From Chrysogorgia sp. JL179-B06 (lineage: Eukaryota; Cnidaria; Anthozoa; Scleralcyonacea; Chrysogorgiidae): a stretch of 64,000 nucleotides of DNA. Every line of letters starts with the position of its first letter. Positions within the stretch are counted from its first letter, which is position 1. The stretch is from positions 468,501 to 532,500 of the forward strand of contig JAYKKM010000070.1 of the NCBI GenBank assembly GCA_035772405.1, in the 5' to 3' direction. A model generated the notes under the pieces. The model was not told the origin of the DNA. It made no database searches and worked only from the letters and a program-made list of their open reading frames with translations. Made by a program: the position numbers and the translations under genes. This document shows, piece after piece, positions 1-9,700 of the stretch.

Positions 1-480
1 ATGGGCAACAACTGATTGATATGCCGGCACTTCAAACTTCATTCCTTTTAATGAAATCACATCGAGGGAACCAGCAATATCATCTTCAAGTTTAATAATG
101 CAAATGTCTGGAAGGTGAGCTGGATGTCTTCCACGATTGTGGTTGGAAGTTATTGTTGCTGGAAAGAGCATTGTTGGTTTCCTTCCATTTATTCTGCAGC
201 TTGCACACCGAGTGCTAAAGTTGTCGTATTATATGATCAATAATGCAATGACAGCTTAATGTTTTGATTTTTCCATCAAGATGGCGATTGACTGTCCCTC
301 TATCTTTAATCAAAGGAAATTGACCAGTGGCGCATGACTCTCTTACATTGTTTTCAAGACAGAATTCCACTGCTTTCTCAAGCTGTTTATTTTTTCGTTG
401 GTAAATTTTCTTCCTATGATTGCTTCAACTTTGTTTGCCCTTGTCTAGCGCAGCGCCATGCTTAACTTGAACCTTGGCTT
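1..480 (-). pseudogene. Transposase-like N-terminal HTH fragment
   Basis: Translation of about 402 to 260 on the minus strand gives a continuous helical segment containing AVEFCLENNVRESC and FPLIKDRGTVNRHLDGKI. This has the look of a Psq/CENP-B-like helix-turn-helix found at the start of animal DDE transposases. A second readable stretch at about 190 to 1 contains GRKPTMLFPATI and FEVPAYQSVVAH in another frame. No catalytic domain is present and the window edge cuts it off. Together with the PHD-like exon just upstream on the same strand it may be one broken element. The family is inferred from motif shape only. Confidence 0.4.
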
Positions 481-1084
481 CGTTTCACTTATTTTCAATT
501 TTTAAAGGCTTAAAAAACCAAAAACGTCACCGCCAGCCCAGCTAACTTTTCATGTCTGATAATGTGCTATACGATAATTCAAACCCAGACATCCCGCAAT
601 AGAAACACATGTACAAAATATGGCTAAAAATTGTGGCTATAGTCTAAAAATAAAAAATAAATGATGTGGTTTTTGGGGTGCGTGTGATGTGGGTTTTGTT
701 GTGCATTGGGTACTACCCTAAAAACTAAGTTTGCAGCTATTGTTTCTTTGTGTAAAGAATTTAAAATGATACCAACCTGCAAAATGTCATGGCCACAGAT
801 ATATTTCCTACAGAGTTAGAGGTTTGGTACATGTGGGTTTTGGGGTACGTATGGCAAAAATCATGCAACTTCACAATGTCATAATTCTTCAAATAATTAC
901 AAGCAATAAATGAAACCTAACAGGAAGAGTTGGTTTTAGTGTGGCCCACAAAACTACAAAACCATTTTGAAATTGAATATATTTCCGAAAAATTATAGCG
1001 ATTTGCTTTTTTTGTGGTTTTTGGGGTACATATACCTGTAATTTCCCAATGTAAAAAATGACACATTTTGCCAGTGCAAATACC

Positions 1085-1330
1085 TTAAGCTTGTATTATG
1101 TAATGTCGTTGTGATGTCAAACAAGGGTGGTGATTTATGCTACATATGCCAGTAATCACTTGCATTCCTTGCAAATAAATGCTTCTTTGCGTTGGGAAAC
1201 TGCCTTGAAAGAGACACCAACGCATTGAGCAGTGCTGCCACTGCTTGCAAAAACTGCACTCCACCATGTTTGATGCCTTTTTCTTGTTACAGAGATTGCA
1301 GCGATTTTTCTGCACAGGTTTAGCTGGTGT
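1085..1330 (-). pseudogene. PHD-type zinc finger fragment, frameshifted
   Basis: Minus-strand translation shows CNLCNKKKASNMVECSFCKQ followed by W-x-H, the first half of a C4HC3 PHD finger. The second half (CVGVSF, then FICKECK) is in a different frame just downstream, so one indel breaks the finger. PHD fingers of this style occur at the ends of several cnidarian transposon proteins, and two more lie in this window (12.2-12.6 kb and 62.7 kb). Its upstream side runs into an AT microsatellite, so the start is lost. Likely a transposon remnant, not a host chromatin reader. Confidence 0.5.
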
Positions 1331-1350
1331 AGACCTTTTCAGAGGTGAAA

Positions 1351-1414
1351 TATATATATATATATATATATATACAGTATATGGTACAATATATGGTACA
1401 ATATATGGTACAAT
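1351..1414. repeat. TA microsatellite plus three copies of a 12-mer
   Basis: A 24-bp TA run is followed by three back-to-back exact copies of ATATGGTACAAT (1379-1414). The repeat lies at the upstream edge of the PHD-like fragment. Confidence 0.9.
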
Positions 1415-1454
1415 ACCTGCTAGGTCTTTCAGTTCCTCACCCATACTTAAATGA

Positions 1455-2148
1455 GTTTAAAATTAAAAATTACTTGGGATAAATGGTGTTCTTGTGACGT
1501 CACGGAGGCCATTTTTGACAGTTTGGTGCACTTCTTTGGTTAGGTACACCATAGTCACTATTTCAGTTGGAAAGTCTTTGTTCTATGTTTTTTTTACGTT
1601 TATACAAATGTGTGCACTTTCACACTTACTCAACACATTGTATTTTCTGTATAATGAAGCAAGCAACCAATGACGGTGTTTATCATTCAGCCGTGCTGCA
1701 TAATTATTAATGATTGAACGTAAGACAAAAGATTTGTGCACTTTCAGGGCATCCTCAACATAAATCACAGCTTGTTGTTAGCCGCTTAAACAATTTATTG
1801 ATTGAAAGGATTAATACTTGGAAGAATTATAATTAATTACATCATACCCGAATCATTGAGGCCTGTTTCCAGTCTTGCACCTGAGGTACTTGCACAAGTT
1901 TCTGCAGAAACGAAATAATATGTTGTACATATTTGTGTGCAAAGACATTCATGAAAAAAGTGACAAAGCGCGGCCAGGATTATACATAATGAAAAGACAA
2001 ACGTTCTCTGACCAAATATTTAATTTAATTCAAGCTTTCGGCTGCCAGACTGCAATTTCCCGAATCGGACAATAATTCAAAACCATTCCCTGAACAGTAT
2101 AGCATTATACTAGATAACTCATTAGGTTAATAACATTGTATCAGATTA
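1455..2148. other. No gene recognised
   Basis: AT-rich sequence with only short chance reading frames. None showed a family motif or a convincing splice pattern. It separates the PHD-like debris from the 3' broken end of the BEL/Pao relic. Confidence 0.5.
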
Positions 2149-4318
2149 CTAGGTTATAGGCGTACCACAATATTTGTATGTATTTATGGTTTTATATTTC
2201 ACTTTTATTATCCTGTTGAAGGCTGCAGTCTGGTGGTGAAGGATTCTTCGAAGTTGGACCGAAGCAAACCCATCCAAGTGGCGTTTGACGAGCAACGGGA
2301 TCTTTGGGGTGTCTTCCAGTGACTTCACGCACAACTTTGTGACAGACTGGATGGTCGCTACCAATTAGAATATCGATCTGCCTTCGATTAGACACTCTGT
2401 CAAATGGAATTGACAATCCACAGCTGGTGTGTTGCCGGTGATATTATCAAGCACGTTAGCTTCTACAGGGGCCGAAATATCCATTTATGGAAGTCACTGA
2501 GCACTGAACACGTTTCGATTGCTTCTTAATTTCTGTGCTGCCAGAGACAGTCAAAGTCTGTCCTTGACCATTTAGTTGAAGCTCTTCTGCAGCACTCTCA
2601 GTTATGTATGATCCAGTTGAGCAGGGATCCAGCATGACATTTACTCTCAGTTTCTTTGCTCCATTTCCAATAACAGCAGGCAGAATCATAAGGGAAACAC
2701 TCTCCACTCGACCAGTATTGTATGTCTTTGCCTTATCGCTTGAAACTTCTTCTTTGGTAACCATGGTGACTTGTTCTTTAGGATCATCAGGTATGATAGG
2801 ATGCTTGTTTCTAGAGTTCAAATGATCAGGATCGTGTAAATAGCTACTGTGCCCATGACTCTCGCACCATCAACTCCACACTTTCTACTTCTTGGACAAT
2901 TCTTGCTATGGTGTCCTGCCGCGAGACATCGAAAACAACGTCCACTCTTACGAATAAGTTACTTACGCTGCATCCCTGTAAGTTTCTTGAACTCTGAGCA
3001 AACCCATGGTGGGTGATCAATCTTGCATTTCGATACAATACACCGTCTAACATCACCACTCATGTTGAAGCTTCGATGATGGCGTCTTTCTCCATCCTTT
3101 AGGTTTCGTCTCTTGTCAACTTCCCCTGTTTCCTCTCTTGCTTCATCCATTATTCGAACTCGATGTCAATCCACTGAATCATCTTTTTTCTGCTTATGTA
3201 GCCAGTACTTGTACTCTCTAACACATTCTTCTGGAAGCTTCTCCTTCACGTTGAGGCCAAGATGGTGACCTTTTATCTCTCCATCATAGTAGCGACTATG
3301 AGATAAATATATCTTTCAGTGTAACAAGTATTCGGTCCGGATTGCCATTAATTCTTCCATGTCTTCCAGATTATGACGTCGTACTTTAGACAGTCCTCGA
3401 AGGGTTGCCAAATGAGTGAGGTTCTGCCGACGCTTTCCACCGTACTTCCGCTTTAATTTTTCCTTTGCTTTCTCATATGGATAGCTCGAAAAACCAAGAT
3501 CTTTTACGGTCTCCAATTCTTTTCCACGTAAGCAATTTTGCAGTCTCAGCATCTTTTCTTTCACAGACATATTTGTATCATCAACCACTGATGTAAACGC
3601 TGCATTCCAAGCTTCAAACTCAGTTTTGTCCTCGCCCGAAAATATTGGCAACTCTACACCATTGAGCTTGACATGAGAAGAAGCTGGCCTAGATCTGACA
3701 GGTACTGGTTGATATGGTGTCATAGTTTCAGGAAAATCTTGGATGTTTACCTCGGGTATTACTGAAGCATCTTGTGCACCTTTACTTTCTGCTTCACTGG
3801 CTTTAGCTCTGGCTTCATTCAGAAAAGCTATCGACCGTGCATCTTTAATTCTTTGGTTATTGATTTCAAATGTCTCTGATTTAGTTTTTGTGATTCATTT
3901 CCACCATTGTTAAGTCGTTCCTCGATGTGGTCTTTGGCAGTTTTTACACAGGCGTCAACTAAATCCATGTCGGATAATTCTTTGGCTAAATTTTCTATAA
4001 GAAAAGTTCCTTCTAAAGTCTTCTCGCTTGGTACAACAGTCTCCTTTAAAGTATTGATAATCTTTTCAATAATGTCACTCTCTGCTTATACCTTCTTCAC
4101 AGCTCGCCTAATCTCAGTCGTAGTACTTGGGAGCCCTGTAATCAAAATGGCAACTTGATTCCTTGCTCTAGTTAGTCTAGATTTTGCAGATTTCTTTCTA
4201 CTTTTAAGGGTTAAATATTGTGTACTTTTAGTGCTTACTTGGCTCTTCACTTCGTCATCTTTTTGCTTCGACGTCAGTCTCCTGTAAGTCCGGTGCTTTT
4301 TTGCCATTTTCGTCAGCC
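2149..4318 (-). pseudogene. BEL/Pao retrotransposon gag-protease relic
   Basis: Reading leftwards from an ATG at about 4318, the fragments follow BEL/Pao order. First comes a charged Gag N-terminus. A DUF1759-like Gag core follows at 3723-3316 (VELPIFSGEDKTEFEAWNAA, then KLKRKYGG). Next are CCHC zinc-knuckle pieces at about 3060-2880, split by frameshifts. Last is a DUF1758-like aspartic protease at 2821-2456 (VMLDPCSTGSYITESAAEEL) continuing at 2416-2192 (IDILIGSDHPV, TPLGWVCFGP). Reverse transcriptase, RNase H and integrase are missing; the element stops near 2150. At least five frame changes make it non-coding. Gag would coat the RNA and the protease would cleave the polyprotein. It shares the left side of the LTR and primer site described next. 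Confidence 0.88.
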
Positions 4319-4390
4319 ATATCTCTTAAAAATCCGTCGTCGTCAATGTCGCTTTTAAAAAACACATGCAAAAACTGTACTTTTGTCTAA

Positions 4391-4410
4391 TCCGGCTTGT
4401 CAAAGGACCA
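4391..4410 (-). other. Putative primer-binding site of the BEL/Pao relic
   Basis: On the minus strand the sequence begins TGGTCC, as expected of a site pairing with a tRNA 3' CCA end. It lies about 70 nt upstream of the Gag ATG and just inside the presumed LTR. The exact tRNA is not assigned. Confidence 0.5.
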
Positions 4411-4412
4411 CT

Positions 4413-4660
4413 TGTTCTCGTCTAGATCTCGTCGATATACATGTGGTTTTATTTAACACAAAAAATAGTCGAATCGTCGTTTTTGAACATGTATTTTTAT
4501 ACTCTCACAATATAAGTCAATGTCAATAATATCACCAAACCGCGCCCGCGTCGTCCCAGTCTCTTCATACTTGTCCCAAGGGGGGAGGGGTAAAATTAAC
4601 TTTTTAACAAATATCAACATTCCAAAACAGCCATGTTCTTTCAAATACAATCATAAAAAG
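4413..4660 (-). repeat. Probable 5' LTR of the BEL/Pao relic
   Basis: The block upstream of the primer site on the minus strand contains a TATA-like GAGTATAAAAATAC and, 3' of it, an AATAAAA poly(A) signal, the arrangement of an LTR U3-R-U5. The outer boundary is uncertain because no second LTR is present for comparison; the estimate of about 245 bp is approximate. Confidence 0.45.
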
Positions 4661-4849
4661 ATGGTGTGAATTTTCATTTCATAGACACTTTAAAGAACTG
4701 TTAATAGTTAATATAATATAATGTACCTACCTTTGTCGTTCTGGATGGAGGAGCCACTTTATGACATGGTCATTGACAGTGAATATTGGACTGCATTTGG
4801 AGACAGACTGGACAAAACAATTACACCTGGATCCATCGCAGAAAAAGCG

Positions 4850-6178
4850 TTTTGCTGCCTTGCGCATATGATGTCAAACTCATTGTATCCTGAGTTACAG
4901 TCATCATATCGACAGTTACCTACTGAGACAGTGCTTTTAAAAGTTACGAATGACATCCTAATGTAGACGAATTCGCAAGAAGTTACTTTGCTGGTTATGC
5001 TTGACTTAAGTGCTGCTGTCGACACTATTAACCATGATGTTTTAATTAATCGCTTGTATGATGAGGTCGGCATTCGTGATAAAGGCTTGGACTGGTTTAA
5101 GTCGTACTTATATAACAGCTGGTTTGTATAGAGGGAACACTTTCTAAGCGTTTTGATTTGCACTGTGGTGTCCCACAGGGTCGTGTTTAGGCCCCTTCTC
5201 TTCATTATTTACGCGTCTAAACTGTTAAGGTGATTGAAGACCAACTTCCGGAAGCACATTGCTATGCTGATGATACGCAGCTTTATTTCAGTTTCAAGCC
5301 CAGCACTACTACATCACCAGACGATGATGTGCGTGCGATGGAAAGCTGCATAGAGAAGATCAGATGTTGGATGATCCATGACAAACTCTTAATTAATGAT
5401 GAGAAGACTGAGTTCATTTTAATTGGAACCCGGCAGCAATTATGCAAATTACAACCAACTAATATTTCAGTCGGTAATTCGGAGATTAATCCTGGTTCCA
5501 ATGTTAAGAATCTCGGCTGCTGGCTGGACTCAAATCTAAGTATGTCAACACACATTACAAACGTATGCAAATCTGCTTTCTTCCATCTTCATAATATTAG
5601 ACGTATTAAGAAGTATTTATCTAGCGACTGTCTACTTATCTTAGTACATGCGTTCATTACCAGCAGGTTAGATTACTGCAATAGCCTATTATATGGCCTT
5701 CCTAAGGACCAGATATCCAAGTTACAACGTGTTCAGAATGCTGCGACTAGATTGGTTATGGACATTGGAAAATATTCTCACATTACTGCAGCATTATACG
5801 AGTTACATTGGCTTCCAGTTCAGGTGCACGTCCATTTTAAAGTCTTATTGCTTGCTTTTAAAGCTATACACGGCCTAGCGCCTTTATATATTAAGAGTCT
5901 TAGTTATTAAGTCTTCTTACAATCTCCATAAGGGAAAAATGCTTGTAACTTTGGGTGCACGCTCGTTTCAGGCGGCGGCACCGCAATTATGGAATAGCCT
6001 TCCAGTTAGTATTCGGATGATTAGGTCTATTGAAATGTTTAAAAAATCTGTAAAAACGCATCTTTTTAGACAATCTTTTTAATAAAATTTTAATATCATA
6101 ATGTTAATACTGTTGTAAAGCGCTACTGATCTGTTATTGTAAATAGCGCTATATAAGAAATAAATTATTATTATTATT
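4850..6178 (+). mobile_element. L2/CR1-type LINE, 5'-truncated, with RT domain
   Basis: The plus strand encodes the second half of a non-LTR reverse transcriptase. An N-terminal motif (LYPELQSSYRQ, TETVLLKVTNDI) is followed after an in-frame stop by MLDLSAAVDTINHDVL (one catalytic Asp). A frameshifted GVPQG-like region comes next, then an open stretch at 5230-5910 with the catalytic box YADDTQLYF. The thumb and C-terminus (DYCNSLLYGLP, LQRVQNAATRLV, ELHWLPVQVHVHFK) complete the typical order. The 3' end carries a GCGCTATATAAGAAATAA tail followed by an ATT microsatellite, characteristic of L2/CR1 elements. The endonuclease ORF part is absent. Its tail abuts, and seems to have interrupted, the P-loop exon on the opposite strand. 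Confidence 0.93.
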
Positions 6179-6900
6179 GCCAACTTCTGCAGGGTCATTT
6201 GGGTCAGCCTGAAATCCTATGGTCGTCATGCTTGCCACTTGGCAAGTATATGCATCAGTGAACAGGTTGTAAAATGATTTGGATATGGATCCTGTGCATG
6301 CTAGTGCAGCATTACCAGCCTTTGTTTCGCCACACCCTAGGTTACCCACTGCAACAACAAGAGGACAGAAACCACTGTGTATGTGAATAACCAAACAATT
6401 AATATATACAATTAATATATAAATATATATAGTCTTTGAAATGTTCTCAACATTTAAACATTGGAACTATATGTAAGAAAATGCAGAAATACTAGATGCT
6501 ACTTTAAATCAGGGTAAGTTAAATAAAATTTCAATTCAATCAATTTAAAACAGTTAGTACCTCTGGATAGTTTGCTGCTATTACCAAGGATGCTATTATG
6601 AAAAACTGGGAAATAAAATTGCTTTTTTCATCCACAGATTCTTGCTGTTCACCGTCATTGGTGTCTAATGCCTAGAAAAGTAACAATGAAATTGTTTGGA
6701 GATCGTTCAAGATCAATTTACATGTATACGTTTATCTTCTCATCTCCTACATGACTAATATCTCTTTGGCTATACTGCAGTGATGTTGGCAACATGGCAT
6801 TTAGTGTTGTCCTCAGTCCTGAATTTCTTGCCACAGTTGTTTCCAGTGACCCCTTCAAAACGTGGTACATGTTGAAAGCTTCTAATAAATTAGTCAGCAT
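6179..6900 (-). pseudogene. P-loop NTPase-like gene, three exon-like blocks
   Basis: Three minus-strand blocks look like exons. The first (6900 to about 6730) ends before a GTATAC donor. The second (6671-6559) lies between a pyrimidine-rich acceptor ending TTTCTAG and a GAG|GTACTA donor, and reads through with NFISQFFIIASLVIAANYPE. The third starts after CTTGTTGTTGCAG at about 6352 and reads GNLGCGETKAGNAALACTG then ASMTTIGFQADPNDPAEVG. The spacing resembles a Walker A loop (GxxGxGKT) in which the invariant Lys position is Glu, so ATP binding would be impaired. Blocks 1 and 2 join in phase 0; block 3 is off by one, implying an indel. The coding stops exactly at the LINE tail. I know similar NTPase ORFs from cnidarian mobile elements but cannot name the family. 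Confidence 0.5.
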
Positions 6901-7438
6901 GGAATCTCATATTTCTGACTGACAATGAGCAATCGTTAGTGTGTTTCCGTGTTGCTGAAAATACCACACCTCAAAAATGTGACTCCACAAAATGCGATTT
7001 GTATTCATTTCCATACACAATAACGGATGTGCCGAAATGTGAAATTTATTTGACTAGACTAGTGTTGAACAGGATTAGATATTTCCAAGTTCGTATTCCC
7101 ATTCCTAAACTTGTTCCTACTTTTTTGGTTAAAGGTCTTTCAAGACAAAATGTCACTAAAAGTGGCAACTTTTGAATCTTGGAAATAAACCAATGAATAG
7201 ATTCTAAAAGGACTGTTTTGACTTGTCATATTTGTGTCAAATGGAAGTCGAAGCTACCTGCATCAAATGCGTTTATTACTGGCTCACGAAATTTGAAATC
7301 CTCTGTTGTTAATGAACATACTCAGAGTAAGCTACACAAGCATGCTCTACAATGAGGAAGAACAAGCAAGAACAGAAGGTCTCGTGTAGTTCATGAAAGA
7401 CTATCACACGACTCCCCTATACTCCAAGCAGTCAACAA
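6901..7438. other. No gene recognised
   Basis: The stretch between the P-loop relic and the hAT relic has short open frames without recognisable motifs. It may hold the decayed N-terminus or 5' end of the hAT relic that follows. Confidence 0.4.
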
Positions 7439-9136
7439 TTGGCTCGGTTAAGCGAAGAGGATAAGAGTGCAGTTAAACTTTTTGACATTGCCTATTATTT
7501 AATAGCTTTCGAGGGACGCCCATACTCTGACTTTAATGATGATGGAACTGCAGTAAATTCAGGAGTTAGAGCTGGTGTTATTCGTCTGCTGCAATGTGAA
7601 TATGGCCAACACAAAGTTCTTCTGGTGTTTGTCCCATCGCCTTGAAGTAGCAATTAAGGATGCACTCATTTGTACTACATCTAACAAAACTCTGGCAAAC
7701 GATTGAGAGAATGGCATGCCCAACACGAAATATTGAAAGATGTGTATGAATTCGAGAATGGGGAAGTGAAGCCATCTAAATCAACTGGAACAAATTACAT
7801 GCAATGAAATCCTTCATTGACAAGAGAGGACTTTATCTAATGCACATTCAGAATGTTATTGCTGATGTAACCAAGACGAATGACAAGGCTACCCTTGAAG
7901 GAAAGAGGGATGCGCATAGCACAATATTCTGGGCTACTGAAGTGTGCCATGTATGTCAATATCCTAGAACTAGCTCGGCAATTTTCTCTAACTACCCAAA
8001 AGACTAATGAAGTCAACATCCTCAAGCAAGTGGAAGCTGTAGATAAAACTCTAAAGAAATACAAGATAATGACAGCAAAAGTAGATCAAGATGCAGCTGC
8101 TGCAGAAAGTTCACTTCCAACAGCAAAGCATGTTCTGCCAGTGATAGAAGAAGAAGGGTCAAGTCGATACCAGGGTGTACAAGTTACAAATCGTACTCAA
8201 AGCAAGGCTTCTCTCGTTGGTTTGATAAGAGATAATATGAAAACAATCTACCAATCCCTCACTAAACGTTATTGCAGCCTCGTTGATGATTCAGAAGATT
8301 CTAGTAAAGTAACCAGAGAAGCCGACGAAATTGCCCATTCTGTCTGAAAGATCTTAAATTCAAATGCATGGATGCCCATGGTTACTACAGAAAGGTTACT
8401 ACAGAAAGTCTCAAGATACAACTGGAAGCACTGGAGAAACTCTGACACATTTGGACTCATTCATCCACCAATTCTGAGCAACACAGAGCAGATATGAGCA
8501 GTATGTTATGCTAGTACATTGGGCAACATCCTACTTCAATGTTGTTGCTGTTGATCCTTTGAAACTATGGTCACTTCTGAAGAACATGAAACAGGACGAT
8601 GCCAAGGAGCTGTTTATTCTCATCGCTGTGTTTAACTTGTCCATATGGAAATTTAGTGTGTGAATCCTTCATTTCATACTTATGTGTGGTGAAGACTGAC
8701 TGGCGGAATAGGCTCAATGAATCAAATCTAACTGATTTATCGTGCATCAGTGACAGGCCCCATTCTTAAGATCTTCACTGAAGAATTCAGAGATATGGCT
8801 ATTACCCTCTGGAATAGTGCGAAAAGAAGACGACCCAACCAGGCAAAGAGAAAAGAAGCAAAGGGGCCAAAAGAACAAGAGATATGGATCAGGAATGAAT
8901 TTCTGAAAGACTGGCTGGTTGATGTTGGTGTGGAGGACGAGACAGAGAGTGAATCTAACCACAGTCGTGATGATGCAGTCAGTGTGGATAATCTATATGA
9001 GCCAGAGGACGATGTCCTGTCTGAATTTGAAGTTCACACACCTCGTCAGCTTCTGCTTGAAGACTCAGTGTCACTAAGTTCAGGAAGTAGTGAAAAATCT
9101 GATTTTCTCGATGGTAGCATGAGAAGCAGCTCTTGA
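7439..9136 (+). pseudogene. ZNF862/KIAA1586-like hAT transposase relic
   Basis: Plus-strand blocks in three frames follow one transposase. They run from an N-part (SEEDKSAVKLFDIAYYLIAF, GRPYSDF), to WCLSHRLEVAIKDAL after a frameshift at about 7622, then MKSFIDKRGLYLMHIQNVIA with LEGKRDA. After another shift at about 7925 comes a long block (QFSLTTQKTNEVNILKQVEA). The C-terminus is LKIFTEEF...KRRRPNQAKRKEAKG followed by an acidic Ser-rich tail ending at 9136. The order matches ZNF862-type hAT-derived proteins. The zinc-finger N-terminus and clear terminal inverted repeats were not found. At least four frameshifts and stops rule out function. The central part contains an exact 14-bp tandem duplication at 8380-8407. 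Confidence 0.82.
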
Positions 9137-9292
9137 GGCTGATTCTGACTAGCACTGGCTACTAAAATAACGTCATTAATAATAAAGATTATATAAATTA
9201 AATAAGGTCAAGACTGAAGTGTGCACTTGTTTCTGGAATTGTGAATAACCTTGTTTCTAGTTAAGTTAGGTAATTGCAGCTTGATGTTTGTA

Positions 9293-9401
9293 AAGTTGTA
9301 AAGGTTTTACTGTGCAAGCTGTGTTAAGTTCGAGTCCTGTCTGGTGCTCAGAGTTTTTTAAACAACTTAACACAGCTTGCACAGTAAAACCTTTACAACT
9401 T
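9293..9401. repeat. Perfect 38-bp inverted repeat, 33-bp loop
   Basis: Arms 9293-9330 and 9364-9401 are exact reverse complements over 38 bp, separated by 33 bp. A transcript would fold into a long perfect hairpin. No target duplication or transposase signal was seen, so origin as a MITE, a snap-back repair product or a small-RNA precursor is undecided. Confidence 0.95.
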
Positions 9402-9700
9402 AACATTGTTTCTGTTGGATTAAGTCCACTCCATTGGATTTCTCTCAGTTCTCTCAGAATGCAGCAAATCCCATTTCCGAGACCCTAGAATAGACCATTT
9501 CAAGGTAATATCCGCCATCTCGTAGGGGGTGCAAATACATTGGGGCGAGCGCGCGGTCGCACATGGCGTCCCTTGTTTTTCGATGTGGTTACACTATTAT
9601 TTGCGAAAGTCTCGGCTGTTTTCTTCTTGAAATCTTATTTATTTGGTATTTCGGTCAAGGAATTGCCAGACAAGTACATTGTACTTACTTGGATGAAACT

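Noticed and set aside
1245..1454. Plus-strand coding frame over the TA repeat
   Set aside because: It is the mirror of the minus-strand PHD-like sequence and is made largely of microsatellite translation.
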